A stretch of DNA of 58,066 nt from Bacteroidota bacterium (lineage in GTDB: Bacteria > Bacteroidota > Bacteroidia > 2-12-FULL-35-15). Location of the stretch: the NCBI GenBank assembly GCA_025963775.1, contig JAOQAD010000034.1, positions 1 through 58,066 of the forward strand. Direction: 5' to 3'. The position numbers were made by a program, and so were the translations under genes. The notes beneath the pieces were generated by a model. That model was given only the letters and a program-made list of their open reading frames with translations. It searched no databases and was not told where the DNA came from. Position 1 is the first letter of the stretch. Each line of letters starts with the position of its first letter. Shown here piece by piece: positions 15,680 through 24,733 of this stretch.

Positions 15680-16714
15680 ATGAAGGTTACAGTCGTTATT
15701 TTAAACTGGAATGGAAAAGGATTTCTTCAGAAATTTCTACCATCCGTTATTTCCTGCAATGCTTCTTTTTCCGGGATCATCGTAGCGGATAATGCTTCTA
15801 CGGATGACTCCATCGCTTTTCTGAAAGCGGAATACCCGGATGTGAAGGTCATTGTGAATGCTGAGAATGGCGGCTTTGCCAAAGGCTATAACGATGCCCT
15901 GCAACTGGTGGATGCAGAATATTATGTACTGCTGAATTCGGATGTGGAAGTAACACCGGGCTGGATCGATGAAGTGATCAGCCTCATGGACAGCGATAAA
16001 AATATTGCAGCCTGCCAGCCTAAAATAAAGTCATTTCATAATAAATCGTTTTTTGAATATGCCGGTGCAGCAGGCGGCTTCATTGATAAATACGGATATC
16101 CATTCTGCCGGGGAAGGATCTTTGAATCGCTGGAAGAAGACAAAGGACAATACGATGATGTACGCGAAGTGTTCTGGGCAACCGGTGCCTGTATGTTTGT
16201 CCGCGCCGAATGCTTTCACAGGGTACATGGCTTCGATGCTGATTTTTTCGCGCACATGGAGGAGATCGATCTTTGCTGGCGATTGAAGAACCTTGGCTAT
16301 AAAGTGATGTATTGCCCTTCTTCGGTTGTTTATCACGTTGGGGGAGGAACGCTGAACAAAACAAGCCCGCAGAAGACCTATCTTAATTTCCGTAACAACC
16401 TTGCGCTGATCACAAAGAATCATCCGCCGCAGTATTTTGTTGTCAAGCTTTTATGGAGAATGATCCTCGATGGAGTGGCGGGTGCAAAATACCTTGCTTC
16501 CGGGCAGTTTGATCATTTTAAAGCGATCCTGAAAGCGCATTTCAGTTTTTACGGCTCTTTCTCTTCAACAATGAAAAAGCGCAGGGAGCTAAAAAAAGAA
16601 ATAGTAAAGCATACCACTACTGCTGTGTATCTCCGTTCCATTCTTGCCGATTATTACTTCCGCAAAAAAAGGACATTCACCGAACTCGACCATCCGGAAA
16701 ATTTTATGAAATAA
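15680..16714 (+). CDS. Family 2 glycosyltransferase (rhamnosyltransferase-like)
   Basis: 344 residues. GT-A fold: VILNWNGKGFLQKFLPS at the N-terminus, IIVADNASTDDS, the metal-binding DxD-type loop LLNSDVEV (D88), ACMFVRAECFHRVHGFD, and the ED-type catalytic segment HMEEIDLCWRLKNLGY at about 191-206. Shape and length match inverting rhamnosyl/glucosyltransferases that build O-antigen or exopolysaccharide. No transmembrane helices, so it acts at the cytoplasmic face. It lies in an operon with the GWxTD gene; acceptor unknown. Confidence 0.92.
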   Translation: MKVTVVILNWNGKGFLQKFLPSVISCNASFSGIIVADNASTDDSIAFLKAEYPDVKVIVNAENGGFAKGYNDALQLVDAEYYVLLNSDVEVTPGWIDEVISLMDSDKNIAACQPKIKSFHNKSFFEYAGAAGGFIDKYGYPFCRGRIFESLEEDKGQYDDVREVFWATGACMFVRAECFHRVHGFDADFFAHMEEIDLCWRLKNLGYKVMYCPSSVVYHVGGGTLNKTSPQKTYLNFRNNLALITKNHPPQYFVVKLLWRMILDGVAGAKYLASGQFDHFKAILKAHFSFYGSFSSTMKKRRELKKEIVKHTTTAVYLRSILADYYFRKKRTFTELDHPENFMK

Positions 16715-16863
16715 TATTGTAAGAAATGCCGGAGAGTTACGTCAGTTCGGGTTTTTACCTTTTCTGGTGAAAGTATCGAAAACTGGTCTGCTTCTCGATA
16801 CGCTTCGCAAAGAAGTGACTTAGTTTTTATAGTAATCAACATTTTTTAAGTAAAAGGAATAAA

Positions 16864-16887
16864 AAAGGGAAGATCGCTCTTCCCTTT
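16864..16887 (-). terminator. Intrinsic terminator
   Basis: Perfect 10-bp stem AAAGGGAAGA / TCTTCCCTTT with a TCGC loop, followed on the minus strand by a T run. It ends the gene at 16895-17800 and could also stop read-through from the glycosyltransferase side. Confidence 0.8.
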
Positions 16888-16894
16888 GTATTTT

Positions 16895-17800
16895 TTATCT
16901 TCTTCTTCCTTTTTGTCCGCCCTGCTTGTTATTTTGTCTCGGCTTCTCCTGCCTTGGCTGGCTTTTCGGAGCAGCCTTCTCTGACCGTGGCTTGGCCTTT
17001 TGCGCCTCAGAATTATGCCTTCCTCTTTTTGCCGGCTGAACTGTTGATCGTACAGGAGCAGTAGTAGTGCTTCGCCTGTCGTATACCGTTTTTGAAACTG
17101 ACCTGTGCCCGTAATATACATTGTGCGCAACGGTCATGCGGGGTGCATACACACGTCGGTGATAGTAATGGTACGGATGCCAGTGCGGGTAATATACGCC
17201 ATAATATACCGGCCTCCATGGCGACCACCATCCCGGGTAATGATGCCATCCCCAGGGCGATACCCATACTACATAGGAAGGGCGGTAAACGTATTGAACC
17301 ACCGGCCAATGCCATACATTTACAACAACAGTTGTATTGTTTCTTGCAGGGCTGTTCTCCGGTGCTTTTGCAGAAGCTTCATCCAGCGGCTCGATGATGT
17401 AATTCTTTCCGTAAAGGTCTTCATCTCCCACGATCTGTACATCAGCTGTGCCGTCCGCTTTCTTTTCGATCTCGATCACGGCAACGTCCTGTGTTTCCTT
17501 GTCATTAACGGCTACCTGCAGCACCAATGCATGCGCATCTTTTTCAGTACGGTCGATCACGTGAATATAATCGATCTCGTTGTCGCCGTTCAGGTCGAGG
17601 TTGTTGAGCTGGTTATCCTTGCTGTTGAGCGCTTTTTCAAACTCTTCAGGATTTTCTGATTTCTTGAAAAGCTCAAGAACGCCGTAAAGGTCGAGATTGT
17701 CACCGGGAAGCCCAAGTGAATCGGGAAGCACGCGGGCAGAAGCAGAAGCGCTGATGCCGGTAAGCAGGAACAATGCGCAAAGTTTTTTCAGGGTTTTCAT
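16895..17800 (-). CDS. Exported protein with aromatic/His-rich centre and basic tail
   Basis: 301 residues. Signal peptide with cut near SASARVL. The N-terminal half (about 25-150) is an acidic domain with EF-like repeats (DLNGDNEIDYIHVIDRTEKD). The centre (about 160-230) is extremely rich in Trp, Tyr and His (WVSPWGWHHYPGWWSPWRPV). The last 70 residues are Lys/Arg/Gln/Pro-rich and disordered. This three-part layout is seen in uncharacterised Bacteroidota envelope proteins. Metal or polyanion binding is possible but unproven. Monocistronic, ending in a strong terminator. Confidence 0.75.
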   Translation of the reverse strand: MKTLKKLCALFLLTGISASASARVLPDSLGLPGDNLDLYGVLELFKKSENPEEFEKALNSKDNQLNNLDLNGDNEIDYIHVIDRTEKDAHALVLQVAVNDKETQDVAVIEIEKKADGTADVQIVGDEDLYGKNYIIEPLDEASAKAPENSPARNNTTVVVNVWHWPVVQYVYRPSYVVWVSPWGWHHYPGWWSPWRPVYYGVYYPHWHPYHYYHRRVYAPRMTVAHNVYYGHRSVSKTVYDRRSTTTAPVRSTVQPAKRGRHNSEAQKAKPRSEKAAPKSQPRQEKPRQNNKQGGQKGRRR

Positions 17801-18301
17801 GAGCTTGCTTTTTAATTTGATGATATGACGGGATTAAAGCCGTTTGGTTTAATGCAGGACAAAATTCATTCCGGTTATTAGTGCAATTGTGTTCTTGCAG
17901 AGGGACGGAGGCTTTTTCGCGTTGTCAGGCGGAGGGTTGAAATGTCGAAGCGCGGTGGTCACTCTGAGCTTGTCGAAGAGTGTGGGCAGGCCGACGCAAA
18001 TGCTTCGACAGGCTCAGCATGACAACGCACAAAGTCCCGCTTCGATTCAGTCAGTTCGAGCGGAGTCGGGAACGCGGTTGGATTTGCGAAACCTCACCGC
18101 CCTTTCCCGATACATCCTTCCCGAAAAGGGAAGGATACCCGAAATGACAACGCGTATAGTCTTCATAAAACTTTGCGTTTTTTGCGCCTTTGCGAGAAAT
18201 CCACGGCATTTCCCGAAAAGGGAAGGATACTCGAAATTGGCACGCATAGCCTCAACATAAACTCTGCGATCTCTGCGCCTCTGCGAAAAATACTGATTAA
18301 A
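17801..18301. repeat. Intergenic region built of palindromic and direct repeats
   Basis: No credible gene. GTCACTCTGAGCTTGTCGAAG at 17958 and CTTCGACAGGCTCAGCATGAC ending at 18023 form a long inverted repeat. From 18118 and again from 18209 (period 91 bp) a unit starting TTCCCGAAAAGGGAAGGATA is repeated directly with about 80 bp of similarity, each copy ending in a TGCG-CTCTGCGCC-type tract. These are dispersed-repeat-like elements, not coding sequence. Confidence 0.7.
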
Positions 18302-18715
18302 TTAAAGAAAGCTTTCCACCGCTAAACGGTACGAATCCATTCCGAAGCCGGAAATAGAGCCTTTGCATTTAGAAGCAAGCAATGAAGTATGGCGGAATTC
18401 CTCGCGGGCAAAAATATTGGAGATGTGCACTTCGATGACGGGTGTTTTTACAGCAGCAATGGCATCGCGCAAAGCGACTGAAGTATGTGTATAACCGCCT
18501 GCATTGAGGATGATGCCATCAAAATCAAATCCCGTTTCATGCAGCTTGTTGATCAGCTCGCCTTCCACATTGCTTTGATAGTAAGAAAGATCAAGCCCTG
18601 TATATTTTGCTTTCAGCGAAGCAAAGTACGCGTCGAAGGATTGCGCGCCGTATACGTTTGTTTCGCGTGTGCCTAATAGGTTAAGATTGGGGCCGTTGAT
18701 GATAATGATCTTCAT
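18302..18715 (-). CDS. aroQ: 3-dehydroquinate dehydratase, type II
   Basis: 137 residues, normal length. It converts 3-dehydroquinate to 3-dehydroshikimate, step three of the shikimate pathway, by an enolate (anti-elimination) mechanism as a dodecamer in the cytoplasm. Visible signatures: IIINGPNLNLLGTRE at the N-terminus, catalytic Tyr22 in NVYGAQ, substrate-binding NAGGYTHTSVALRDA (Asn71), catalytic His97 in EVHISNIFAREEFRH. Divergently transcribed from xerD, a common Bacteroidota neighbourhood. No regulation seen beyond the shared 104-bp intergenic region. Confidence 0.97.
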   Translation of the reverse strand: MKIIIINGPNLNLLGTRETNVYGAQSFDAYFASLKAKYTGLDLSYYQSNVEGELINKLHETGFDFDGIILNAGGYTHTSVALRDAIAAVKTPVIEVHISNIFAREEFRHTSLLASKCKGSISGFGMDSYRLAVESFL

Positions 18716-18819
18716 GCTTTATTGCAAGTAAGTAACACAACACTGTTAATTGTTTATTCGTTTGTAAAGATAACTGAAAATTCCGTTTTGTAATTTTAAC
18801 GGGATCACAAGTACCATCA

Positions 18820-19719
18820 ATGAACTGGAAGCCATACATACAGGGATATCAATCGTTTTTGCAGCTGGAGCGCTCCCTTTCGGAGAATTCGGTGGAAGCA
18901 TACCTGCATGATGTGGAAAAGCTGTTACAGTTCCTCGAAACGAAAAAACATGAATTTTCACCGAAAGAAGTGGAGCTGGAGCACCTGCAGGAATTCCTTA
19001 TGTGGGTGAATGAGCTGGGCATGAGTGCACGCACACAGGCCCGCGTGATCAGCGGCATCAAAGGTTTTTACAAATACCTCCTGTTGGAAAATGTGCTGAA
19101 CAATGATCCGACCACTTTGCTGGAATCGCCGCAGCTGGGCCGCAAGCTCCCGGATACATTGAGTTTGGAGGATATTAACGGCATCATCGATGCGATCGAC
19201 CTGAGCACGAACGAAGGACAGCGGAACAAAGCCATGCTGGAAACGATTTACAGCTGCGGCTTACGGGTGAGCGAGCTGGTGAACCTGAAGATCTCGCATT
19301 TGTATTTTAACGACGGATTCATCAAGGTAACCGGCAAAGGCGATAAGGAAAGGCTGGTGCCGATCGGGAGTGCGGCGGTGAAGCAAATCACTATTTACAA
19401 AGATGAAGTGCGCGTGCACCAGCAGGTGAAGAAAGAGCACGAGGATATTTTATTCCTGAACAGGCGCGGGGCGAAGCTCACAAGGGTAATGGTGTTTACG
19501 ATCATCAAGAGGCTTGCCTTTAAGATAGGATTGAAAAAGCATATCAGTCCGCATACCTTCCGGCATTCCTTTGCCACACATCTGATAGAAGGTGGCGCAG
19601 ATCTGCGTGCCGTGCAGGAAATGCTGGGGCATGAATCCATTACCACCACGGAGATCTACACGCATCTCGACAGGGAATACCTGCGCTCGGCGATCATTCA
19701 GTTTCACCCGAGATCTTAG
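18820..19719 (+). CDS. xerD: Tyrosine recombinase XerC/XerD family
   Basis: 299 residues, the standard Xer length. N-terminal core-binding SAM-like domain (residues 4-90) and catalytic domain with the full set R149 (SCGLRVSEL), K173 (GKGDKER), H245-R248 (HTFRHSFATHL), H271 (LGHESITTTEIYTH) and nucleophile Y280. It resolves chromosome dimers at dif together with FtsK. Being divergent from aroQ and away from any phage genes fits a housekeeping Xer protein rather than an element integrase. I cannot separate XerC from XerD by sequence alone, but many Bacteroidota have a single XerD-like enzyme here. Confidence 0.93.
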   Translation: MNWKPYIQGYQSFLQLERSLSENSVEAYLHDVEKLLQFLETKKHEFSPKEVELEHLQEFLMWVNELGMSARTQARVISGIKGFYKYLLLENVLNNDPTTLLESPQLGRKLPDTLSLEDINGIIDAIDLSTNEGQRNKAMLETIYSCGLRVSELVNLKISHLYFNDGFIKVTGKGDKERLVPIGSAAVKQITIYKDEVRVHQQVKKEHEDILFLNRRGAKLTRVMVFTIIKRLAFKIGLKKHISPHTFRHSFATHLIEGGADLRAVQEMLGHESITTTEIYTHLDREYLRSAIIQFHPRS

Positions 19720-19779
19720 GGGTGTGTCCTGTCTTTAATTTTAATACAGCCAGAATCCCTTATTTCCCAATCACTAAAT

Positions 19780-20280
19780 CTAATTCCCTTCCTTCACCGG
19801 CGGCTTGTCCCTTTTCAGTTCATCCAGCAACACACGCTTGAATTGCTCTTCAGCCTGGTAGAGCTTTGCTACCTTTTTGATCGGCAGCACGGCTTTGAAT
19901 TTTGCATGGTACTCTTTCTGGATATCAAGCTCCTTCTGGCGGAAAGCCATTTCATTGTCGACAGCCAGCTCCACATCCTTGTCGCTCATTTCCTCCACAT
20001 TGTGCTTGGCATCCTTGCTTTCCATCCGGCGCTTTTTACGCAGCTCCTGCAGCTTATCGGTGTACTGGTTGTATACCGGCCAGAACAGCTGCGCTTCCTC
20101 AGGTGTAAGGTCAAGTTTTTTGGTCAGGAAGGCGATCTTCATCGATTCGATGTTATCGCGCTTGGCTTCCCGGCGCTCTTTGTTCTTAGGCGGTGGAGGA
20201 GTGCCTTGCTGGGCAAATGAAAATGCTGATAAAAAAATAAATGCGCTGAGCAGGATGCGGCTGATCGTTGTTGTTTTCAT
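19780..20280 (-). CDS. Spy/CpxP-like periplasmic protein
   Basis: 166 residues with a signal peptide (LLSAFIFLSAFSFAQQ). The mature part is all helical and highly charged: FLTKKLDLTPEEAQLFWPVY is the LTxxQ-like helix of the Spy/CpxP family, followed by KLQELRKKR and a long acidic/basic helix. Such proteins sense or chaperone misfolded periplasmic proteins. It is the third gene of a minus-strand operon with an ECF sigma factor and a one-TM protein (gap of 4 bp), so it is likely part of an envelope-stress regulon. Confidence 0.8.
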   Translation of the reverse strand: MKTTTISRILLSAFIFLSAFSFAQQGTPPPPKNKERREAKRDNIESMKIAFLTKKLDLTPEEAQLFWPVYNQYTDKLQELRKKRRMESKDAKHNVEEMSDKDVELAVDNEMAFRQKELDIQKEYHAKFKAVLPIKKVAKLYQAEEQFKRVLLDELKRDKPPVKEGN

Positions 20281-20284
20281 GGTC

Positions 20285-20806
20285 TTACAATTCGGTGTTT
20301 ATATCTTCAATATGATTGTCGAGCAGGTACTCTTTGATGTTCTCATTTTCATCCCCGGCTTCGCTTTCATTTACAGAAGCGGAAGCAAGCGCCTCGATGA
20401 TCGTTGTTTCATCAATATCCTGCAATTGCTCTTCCACGTTGATCTCCTCAGCCATCGGGCTGCTGCTTTCCGTTTTTTGTTCGAGCGAACGGATGCCTGC
20501 AAAGGCAATAACGATGACTGTAAGCACGGGAACAGCAAAGTTCGGGCGGAACAGCATCTTCAGCCATTCGAAGGCGGAAGTCCTTTCCGGTGCCGCACAT
20601 TTTTCCCGGATGAGCGTTGGCAGCTCATCGAAATAATGTGCAGGCACTTCAAAGGGATTGTATTTTGGGATGTTGCTTAAAAAAGGCGCTTCAGTTTTTA
20701 ATTCCTCATATTCTTCAATGCGACCGCTAAGCTTCGCCTGGAAGCTTTCAAAATAATCAGCGCCGGTGCCGAAAGGATTTTTGTTATTTATGTTCTGAGG
20801 ATTCAT
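20285..20806 (-). CDS. Single-pass membrane protein, probable anti-sigma partner
   Basis: 173 residues. The cytoplasmic N-terminus has two repeats of a short motif: NPFGTGADYFESF and NPFEVPAHYFDELP (NPFxxPxxYFxxLP). A single transmembrane helix (FAVPVLTVIVIAFAGI, about 98-113) is followed by an acidic exterior (EEINVEEQLQDIDETTI). The topology and the position between an ECF sigma gene and a Spy-like gene fit a membrane anti-sigma factor, though no classical ZAS zinc motif (HxxxCxxC) is present. Confidence 0.75.
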   Translation of the reverse strand: MNPQNINNKNPFGTGADYFESFQAKLSGRIEEYEELKTEAPFLSNIPKYNPFEVPAHYFDELPTLIREKCAAPERTSAFEWLKMLFRPNFAVPVLTVIVIAFAGIRSLEQKTESSSPMAEEINVEEQLQDIDETTIIEALASASVNESEAGDENENIKEYLLDNHIEDINTEL

Positions 20807-20837
20807 TGCTGCTTTGAGCTGTTTAATTCATAAAGGT

Positions 20838-21377
20838 TTAATGTCTCTTCAAATATTCTTCGACCTTTTTTACCGCGTGATGATAGGATGCCTTCAGTGC
20901 ACCTACGGAAGTATCAAGGATCTTACTCATCTCTTCATACTTGATCTCATCAAAATATTTCATGTTAAAAACAATGCGCTGTTTGTCGGGAAGTGTAAGA
21001 ATGGCCTTCTGCAGCTTCGCCTGGATCTCATCCCCTTTGAAGTAATGATCGCTTTCGAGGTTCGCTGCTAAAAAATGGGAAACCTCATCCATCGGCACGC
21101 CGGCGCGCTTTTTCTTCTGGTTCAGGAAAGTGATGGATTCGTTGGTGGCAATGCGGTACAGCCAGGTGTAAAGCTGCGATTCTTCCTTAAAGTTATCGAG
21201 GCCGCGCCATACCTTTATGAACACGTTCTGGAGCACATCATCGGTATCATCGTGGTCGATCAGGATCTTGCGGATGTGCCAGTACAGCTTTTTCTGGTAT
21301 TCGCGCACCAGCAGGTTGAACGCGTAGTTGCGCGTATCGGGATTGCGGAATTGTTGTAAAAGCTCTTTGTCACCCAT
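20838..21377 (-). CDS. ECF RNA polymerase sigma factor
   Basis: 179 residues, the usual ECF size. Region 2 (about 20-90): VLQNVFIKVWRGLDNF and LYTWLYRIATNESITFLNQ. Region 4 (about 125-175): LPDKQRIVFNMKYFDEIKYE, then EMSKILDTSVGALKASYHHA, the -35-recognition HTH. It directs transcription of an envelope-stress-like regulon; its own operon (membrane protein, Spy-like protein) is the probable target. Gap to the next gene is 31 bp. Confidence 0.93.
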   Translation of the reverse strand: MGDKELLQQFRNPDTRNYAFNLLVREYQKKLYWHIRKILIDHDDTDDVLQNVFIKVWRGLDNFKEESQLYTWLYRIATNESITFLNQKKKRAGVPMDEVSHFLAANLESDHYFKGDEIQAKLQKAILTLPDKQRIVFNMKYFDEIKYEEMSKILDTSVGALKASYHHAVKKVEEYLKRH

Positions 21378-21427
21378 CTGTTAGTTCCGGTCTTTATAAC
21401 CAAACCTCCCTCCGGAGAGACGGGAAG

Positions 21428-22381
21428 CTATTTTCTTGTGATCACCTTTTTTACTGCAGCTACAATGTTTTTCGCATCGAGGCCATATTTCACCATGAGC
21501 TGGTCAGGAGTTCCGCTTTCGCCGAAGCTGTCGTTCACCGCAACCATTTCAAGAGGCGTAGGTAATTCACGTGCCAGGAGCTGCGCGATACTGTCGCCGA
21601 GCCCGCCGTTCATCTGGTGCTCTTCGGCTGTAACGATGCAGCGTGTTTTTTTAGCCGAAGCTAAGACAGCGGCATTGTCCAAAGGTTTAATCGTATGGAT
21701 GTTTATTATTTCAGCGCTGATGCCTTCTGCTGCCAATAGCTCTCCGGCTTCGATGGCTTTCCATACCAAATGGCCGGTAGCGAAGATGGTGACATCGGTT
21801 CCCTCGTTCAGCATCACTGCTTTCCCGATCTCGAATTTCTGATCAGCAGGGGTAAAGTTAGGTACGGTCGGGCGACCGAAACGCAGGTATACAGGCCCTT
21901 CATGGGATGCGATGGCAATGGTGGCAGCTTTGGTCTGGTTGTAATCGCAGGGGTTGATCACGGTCATGCCCGGGAGCATTTTCATAAGCCCGAGGTCTTC
22001 GAGGATCTGGTGTGTTGCACCGTCTTCACCAAGCGTTAAGCCTGCATGGGATGCGCAGATCTTTACATTTTTGCCGGAATAAGCTACCGACTGGCGGATC
22101 TGGTCATACACACGTCCTGTGGAAAAATTAGCGAAAGTTCCTGTGAATGGGATTTTGCCGCCGATGGTCAATCCTGCCGCTATCCCGATCATATTGGCCT
22201 CAGCGATCCCTACCTGGAAAAAGCGTTCAGGATGTTCCTTAGCGAATGCATCCATCTTTAAGGAGCCGGTTAGGTCGGCACATAAAGCAACCACATCCGG
22301 GTTGCTCTTTCCTAATTCGGATAATCCTGCCCCGAAACCTGAACGGGTGTCTTTTTTCTCTGTGTAGGTATATTTTTTCAT
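21428..22381 (-). CDS. Transketolase, C-terminal (pyrimidine-binding) subunit
   Basis: 317 residues. Split transketolases have an N half (TPP pyrophosphate domain) and this C half (pyrimidine plus C-terminal domains). Markers: SGFGAGLSELGKSNPDVVAL, LTGSLKMDAFAKEHPERFFQ, VGIAEANMIGIAAGLTIGGK (catalytic Glu), and the TPP-contact segment GEDGATHQILEDLGLMKMLP. It exchanges two-carbon units in the non-oxidative pentose phosphate pathway as a tetramer with the product of 23882-24733. Here the two halves are separated by a VWA gene in the same operon. Confidence 0.93.
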   Translation of the reverse strand: MKKYTYTEKKDTRSGFGAGLSELGKSNPDVVALCADLTGSLKMDAFAKEHPERFFQVGIAEANMIGIAAGLTIGGKIPFTGTFANFSTGRVYDQIRQSVAYSGKNVKICASHAGLTLGEDGATHQILEDLGLMKMLPGMTVINPCDYNQTKAATIAIASHEGPVYLRFGRPTVPNFTPADQKFEIGKAVMLNEGTDVTIFATGHLVWKAIEAGELLAAEGISAEIINIHTIKPLDNAAVLASAKKTRCIVTAEEHQMNGGLGDSIAQLLARELPTPLEMVAVNDSFGESGTPDQLMVKYGLDAKNIVAAVKKVITRK

Positions 22382-22427
22382 CTTAATTGATTATTTGCTT
22401 GCTTGTTGTAGTTTGTTGATAATTAGT

Positions 22428-23831
22428 TTAGTATAATTTTACAGGGGTTGAAATTCCTGACTCGATCTTAAACTTTTTTTCAATGGTATAGATCGATTCC
22501 CTTGCATTTCGCGGGCGGTATTCCAGTCGGTATCTGCCCGGCTGAAGTATGATCGTTTCCTGGGTAAGGTTGCTGTTGAGGTTGCAGACCCAGACCATCT
22601 TATTGTTCTCTTCCACATACAGGCTGCCGGGGCCTTCGCTTGGTTTTACAATGGTAACGCTGCCGGCCTGCGGGATCTCGATGGTTGTTGTTTTGCTTTG
22701 TGCCACATCCACTTTGCTTACCTTAATTCGTGGAAGCGTAAGAATTTCAAGATCGTATTTGCCGACAATGAATTTTTCGGTGGTGTTGAACTGCTGGAGG
22801 TGCAGGGTCTGCATTTCGCCGTTCTTTCTCACAATGCAGGCCGGGTTCGAGCCGATGGTCTTCAGGTTGATGAAACCCTGCGGTGCGTCAACAGCAATGA
22901 TGTTGTGCTTGCCCGGAACCAGCTCAATGCCTGTTTTTTCCACCGGCGGGATGGTATGCACCACCATTTTGTAGGTGCCGATCGGGTCGATCACAACCGT
23001 ATCGGGAACGCCTTTGTTGTTGATCGTGTGCATGTAATTGTAACGGATGAGCCCGGTAGCCTCATCGTAAAAGGTCATGTCCACATCCGTTTCGCTTGGC
23101 CTGCCTACCTGGTCGTTCAGGTTCACCTGTACGGTGGTATTGTTGAGGGCTTGCGAGATCACAATGTTCAGGATGTTCTTGAAGCTGGATTCGCTGGATG
23201 CGTCGTAAAATTTACCGATACAGCCGAAGGAGTTGAGGTAGCTCTGGTCGAGCCCGATCCCGATCACGAAAGGCTTGAGCACAATTCCTTTTTTCTGTAA
23301 GGCGAGCGATACGGCGCAGGGATCGCCGTCGCATTCTTCAATGCCATCGGTGATGAGGATAATGATGTTGCGGATATTGGGATTGGAGGCGGTAGGGAAG
23401 TCGTTGCCGCATTGCTCCAGCGTATAGGCAATGGGAGTGGTTCCTTTCGGGACAATGCTTTTGAGCCGGTTCTTGATGGCAGTGATGTTTGCACGGATAT
23501 CCGGCTTAAAAGGCACTTCCAGCTTGGTATCGGTGCAGCTTCTTTCGGGGCGGAGAGGGACCTGGTGGCCGTAGCAGCGGAAGGCGATCTCGAGGTTGTT
23601 CACATTCTTCAGGCTGTCGAGGAACTCGGTGAGCATCTTTTTGGCGATGTCCATCTTCATCCCGCTCTGCCATTGCCCGAACATGCTGAAAGAGGCGTCG
23701 AACACGAATTCGATCCGTGTAAGCGGCTTTGTCTGCTGCGCGAATGATATGTCAGAAGAGAGAAAGGCAAAAGTCAGAAGAAAAACAAATTTCAACTTAT
23801 TGAAATATACAGGCTTTTTTCTGAGATGCAT
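22428..23831 (-). CDS. Secreted VWA-domain protein
   Basis: 467 residues, signal peptide ending near DISFAQQ. VWA domain at about 38-235 with the MIDAS motif DASFSM (D45, S47, S49), a Thr loop in PKGTTPIAYT, and LITDGIEECDGDPC. Beta-rich C-terminal repeats follow (TTTIEIPQAGSVTIVKPSEG). VWA proteins bind metal-dependent ligands and commonly take part in surface assembly or chaperone complexes. It sits between the two transketolase halves with gaps of 46 and 50 bp, a combination with no obvious metabolic logic. Confidence 0.85.
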   Translation of the reverse strand: MHLRKKPVYFNKLKFVFLLTFAFLSSDISFAQQTKPLTRIEFVFDASFSMFGQWQSGMKMDIAKKMLTEFLDSLKNVNNLEIAFRCYGHQVPLRPERSCTDTKLEVPFKPDIRANITAIKNRLKSIVPKGTTPIAYTLEQCGNDFPTASNPNIRNIIILITDGIEECDGDPCAVSLALQKKGIVLKPFVIGIGLDQSYLNSFGCIGKFYDASSESSFKNILNIVISQALNNTTVQVNLNDQVGRPSETDVDMTFYDEATGLIRYNYMHTINNKGVPDTVVIDPIGTYKMVVHTIPPVEKTGIELVPGKHNIIAVDAPQGFINLKTIGSNPACIVRKNGEMQTLHLQQFNTTEKFIVGKYDLEILTLPRIKVSKVDVAQSKTTTIEIPQAGSVTIVKPSEGPGSLYVEENNKMVWVCNLNSNLTQETIILQPGRYRLEYRPRNARESIYTIEKKFKIESGISTPVKLY

Positions 23832-23881
23832 AACAGAGGATTTAACTTTTGAATTTTGACTTTAAAACTTTTGAATTAAAT

Positions 23882-24733
23882 TTAGTAGTCAGCTTCATCT
23901 TCGAGGTGGTTCTGGGTCAAAGCCTGTGCCAATTGTTCATCGTTAGGCGCAACACCGTGCCATTTGTGGCTTCCCATCATGAAGTCAACGCCATGTCCCA
24001 TTTCGGTTTTCATCAGGATCATAACCGGCTTTCCTTTCCCGGTGTGCTCTTTTGCTGTTTTCAGCATCGCGACAACAGAAGAGATCGTGTTCCCTTTTTC
24101 AAGGTCAAGCACATCCCAGCCGAATGCTTCAAACTTCGCACGAAGGCTGCCCATTGGCAATACCTGGTCGGTGGAGCCATCGATCTGCTGCCCGTTCATG
24201 TCGACAGTGGAAATGATATTATCCACTTTCTTCGCGGCAGCGTACATGGCTGCTTCCCAGATCTGGCCTTCCTGGAGCTCGCCGTCGCCGTGGAGTGTGT
24301 ATACAATGCTGTTGTCGTTATTCAGTTTTTTTGCCAGTGCTGCGCCGAGGGCAACGGAAAGCCCCTGCCCGAGCGAGCCGGAAGCCACGCGAACGCCCGG
24401 GAGCCCTTCGTGTGTGGTTGGGTGGCCCTGAAGGCGTGAGTCCAGCTTGCGGAAGGTAGCCAGCTCCTTTACCGGGAAATAGCCGGAACGTGCCAATACG
24501 CTGTAAAATACAGGTGAAATGTGCCCGTTTGAAAGGAAGAAAAGGTCTTCGCCCTTACCGTCCATGCTGAAACCGGAAGGATTGTGCTTCATGGCCTCGA
24601 AATAGAGGGAAACAAAGTATTCGGCACAGCCAAGAGAACCGCCGGGGTGGCCGGAATTAACCGCATGAACCATCCTCACGATGTCCCTGCGCACCTGTGA
24701 TACAATTTTTTCTAATTCTGCTGTTGAAGCCAT
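23882..24733 (-). CDS. Transketolase, N-terminal (TPP-binding) subunit
   Basis: 283 residues. Signatures: VHAVNSGHPGGSLGCAEYFV at the start, FFLSNGHISPVFYSVLARSG, the TPP pyrophosphate/Mg motif GDGELQEGQIWEA, and NIISTVDMNGQQIDGSTDQV. It binds thiamine diphosphate and Mg and pairs with the C half at 21428-22381. Start ATG 24733 follows a 299-bp intergenic region that should contain the operon promoter (shared divergently with ychF). Confidence 0.95.
   Translation of the reverse strand: MASTAELEKIVSQVRRDIVRMVHAVNSGHPGGSLGCAEYFVSLYFEAMKHNPSGFSMDGKGEDLFFLSNGHISPVFYSVLARSGYFPVKELATFRKLDSRLQGHPTTHEGLPGVRVASGSLGQGLSVALGAALAKKLNNDNSIVYTLHGDGELQEGQIWEAAMYAAAKKVDNIISTVDMNGQQIDGSTDQVLPMGSLRAKFEAFGWDVLDLEKGNTISSVVAMLKTAKEHTGKGKPVMILMKTEMGHGVDFMMGSHKWHGVAPNDEQLAQALTQNHLEDEADY

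Noticed and set aside
17889..18260. Plus-strand 123-codon frame
   Set aside because: Lies wholly in the palindromic and direct-repeat region; composition is that of repeats, no domain.
18820..19719. XerD as integrase of the AT-rich island
   Set aside because: It lies in core-like higher-GC DNA beside aroQ with standard Xer length and motifs, not adjacent to the tRNA junction.
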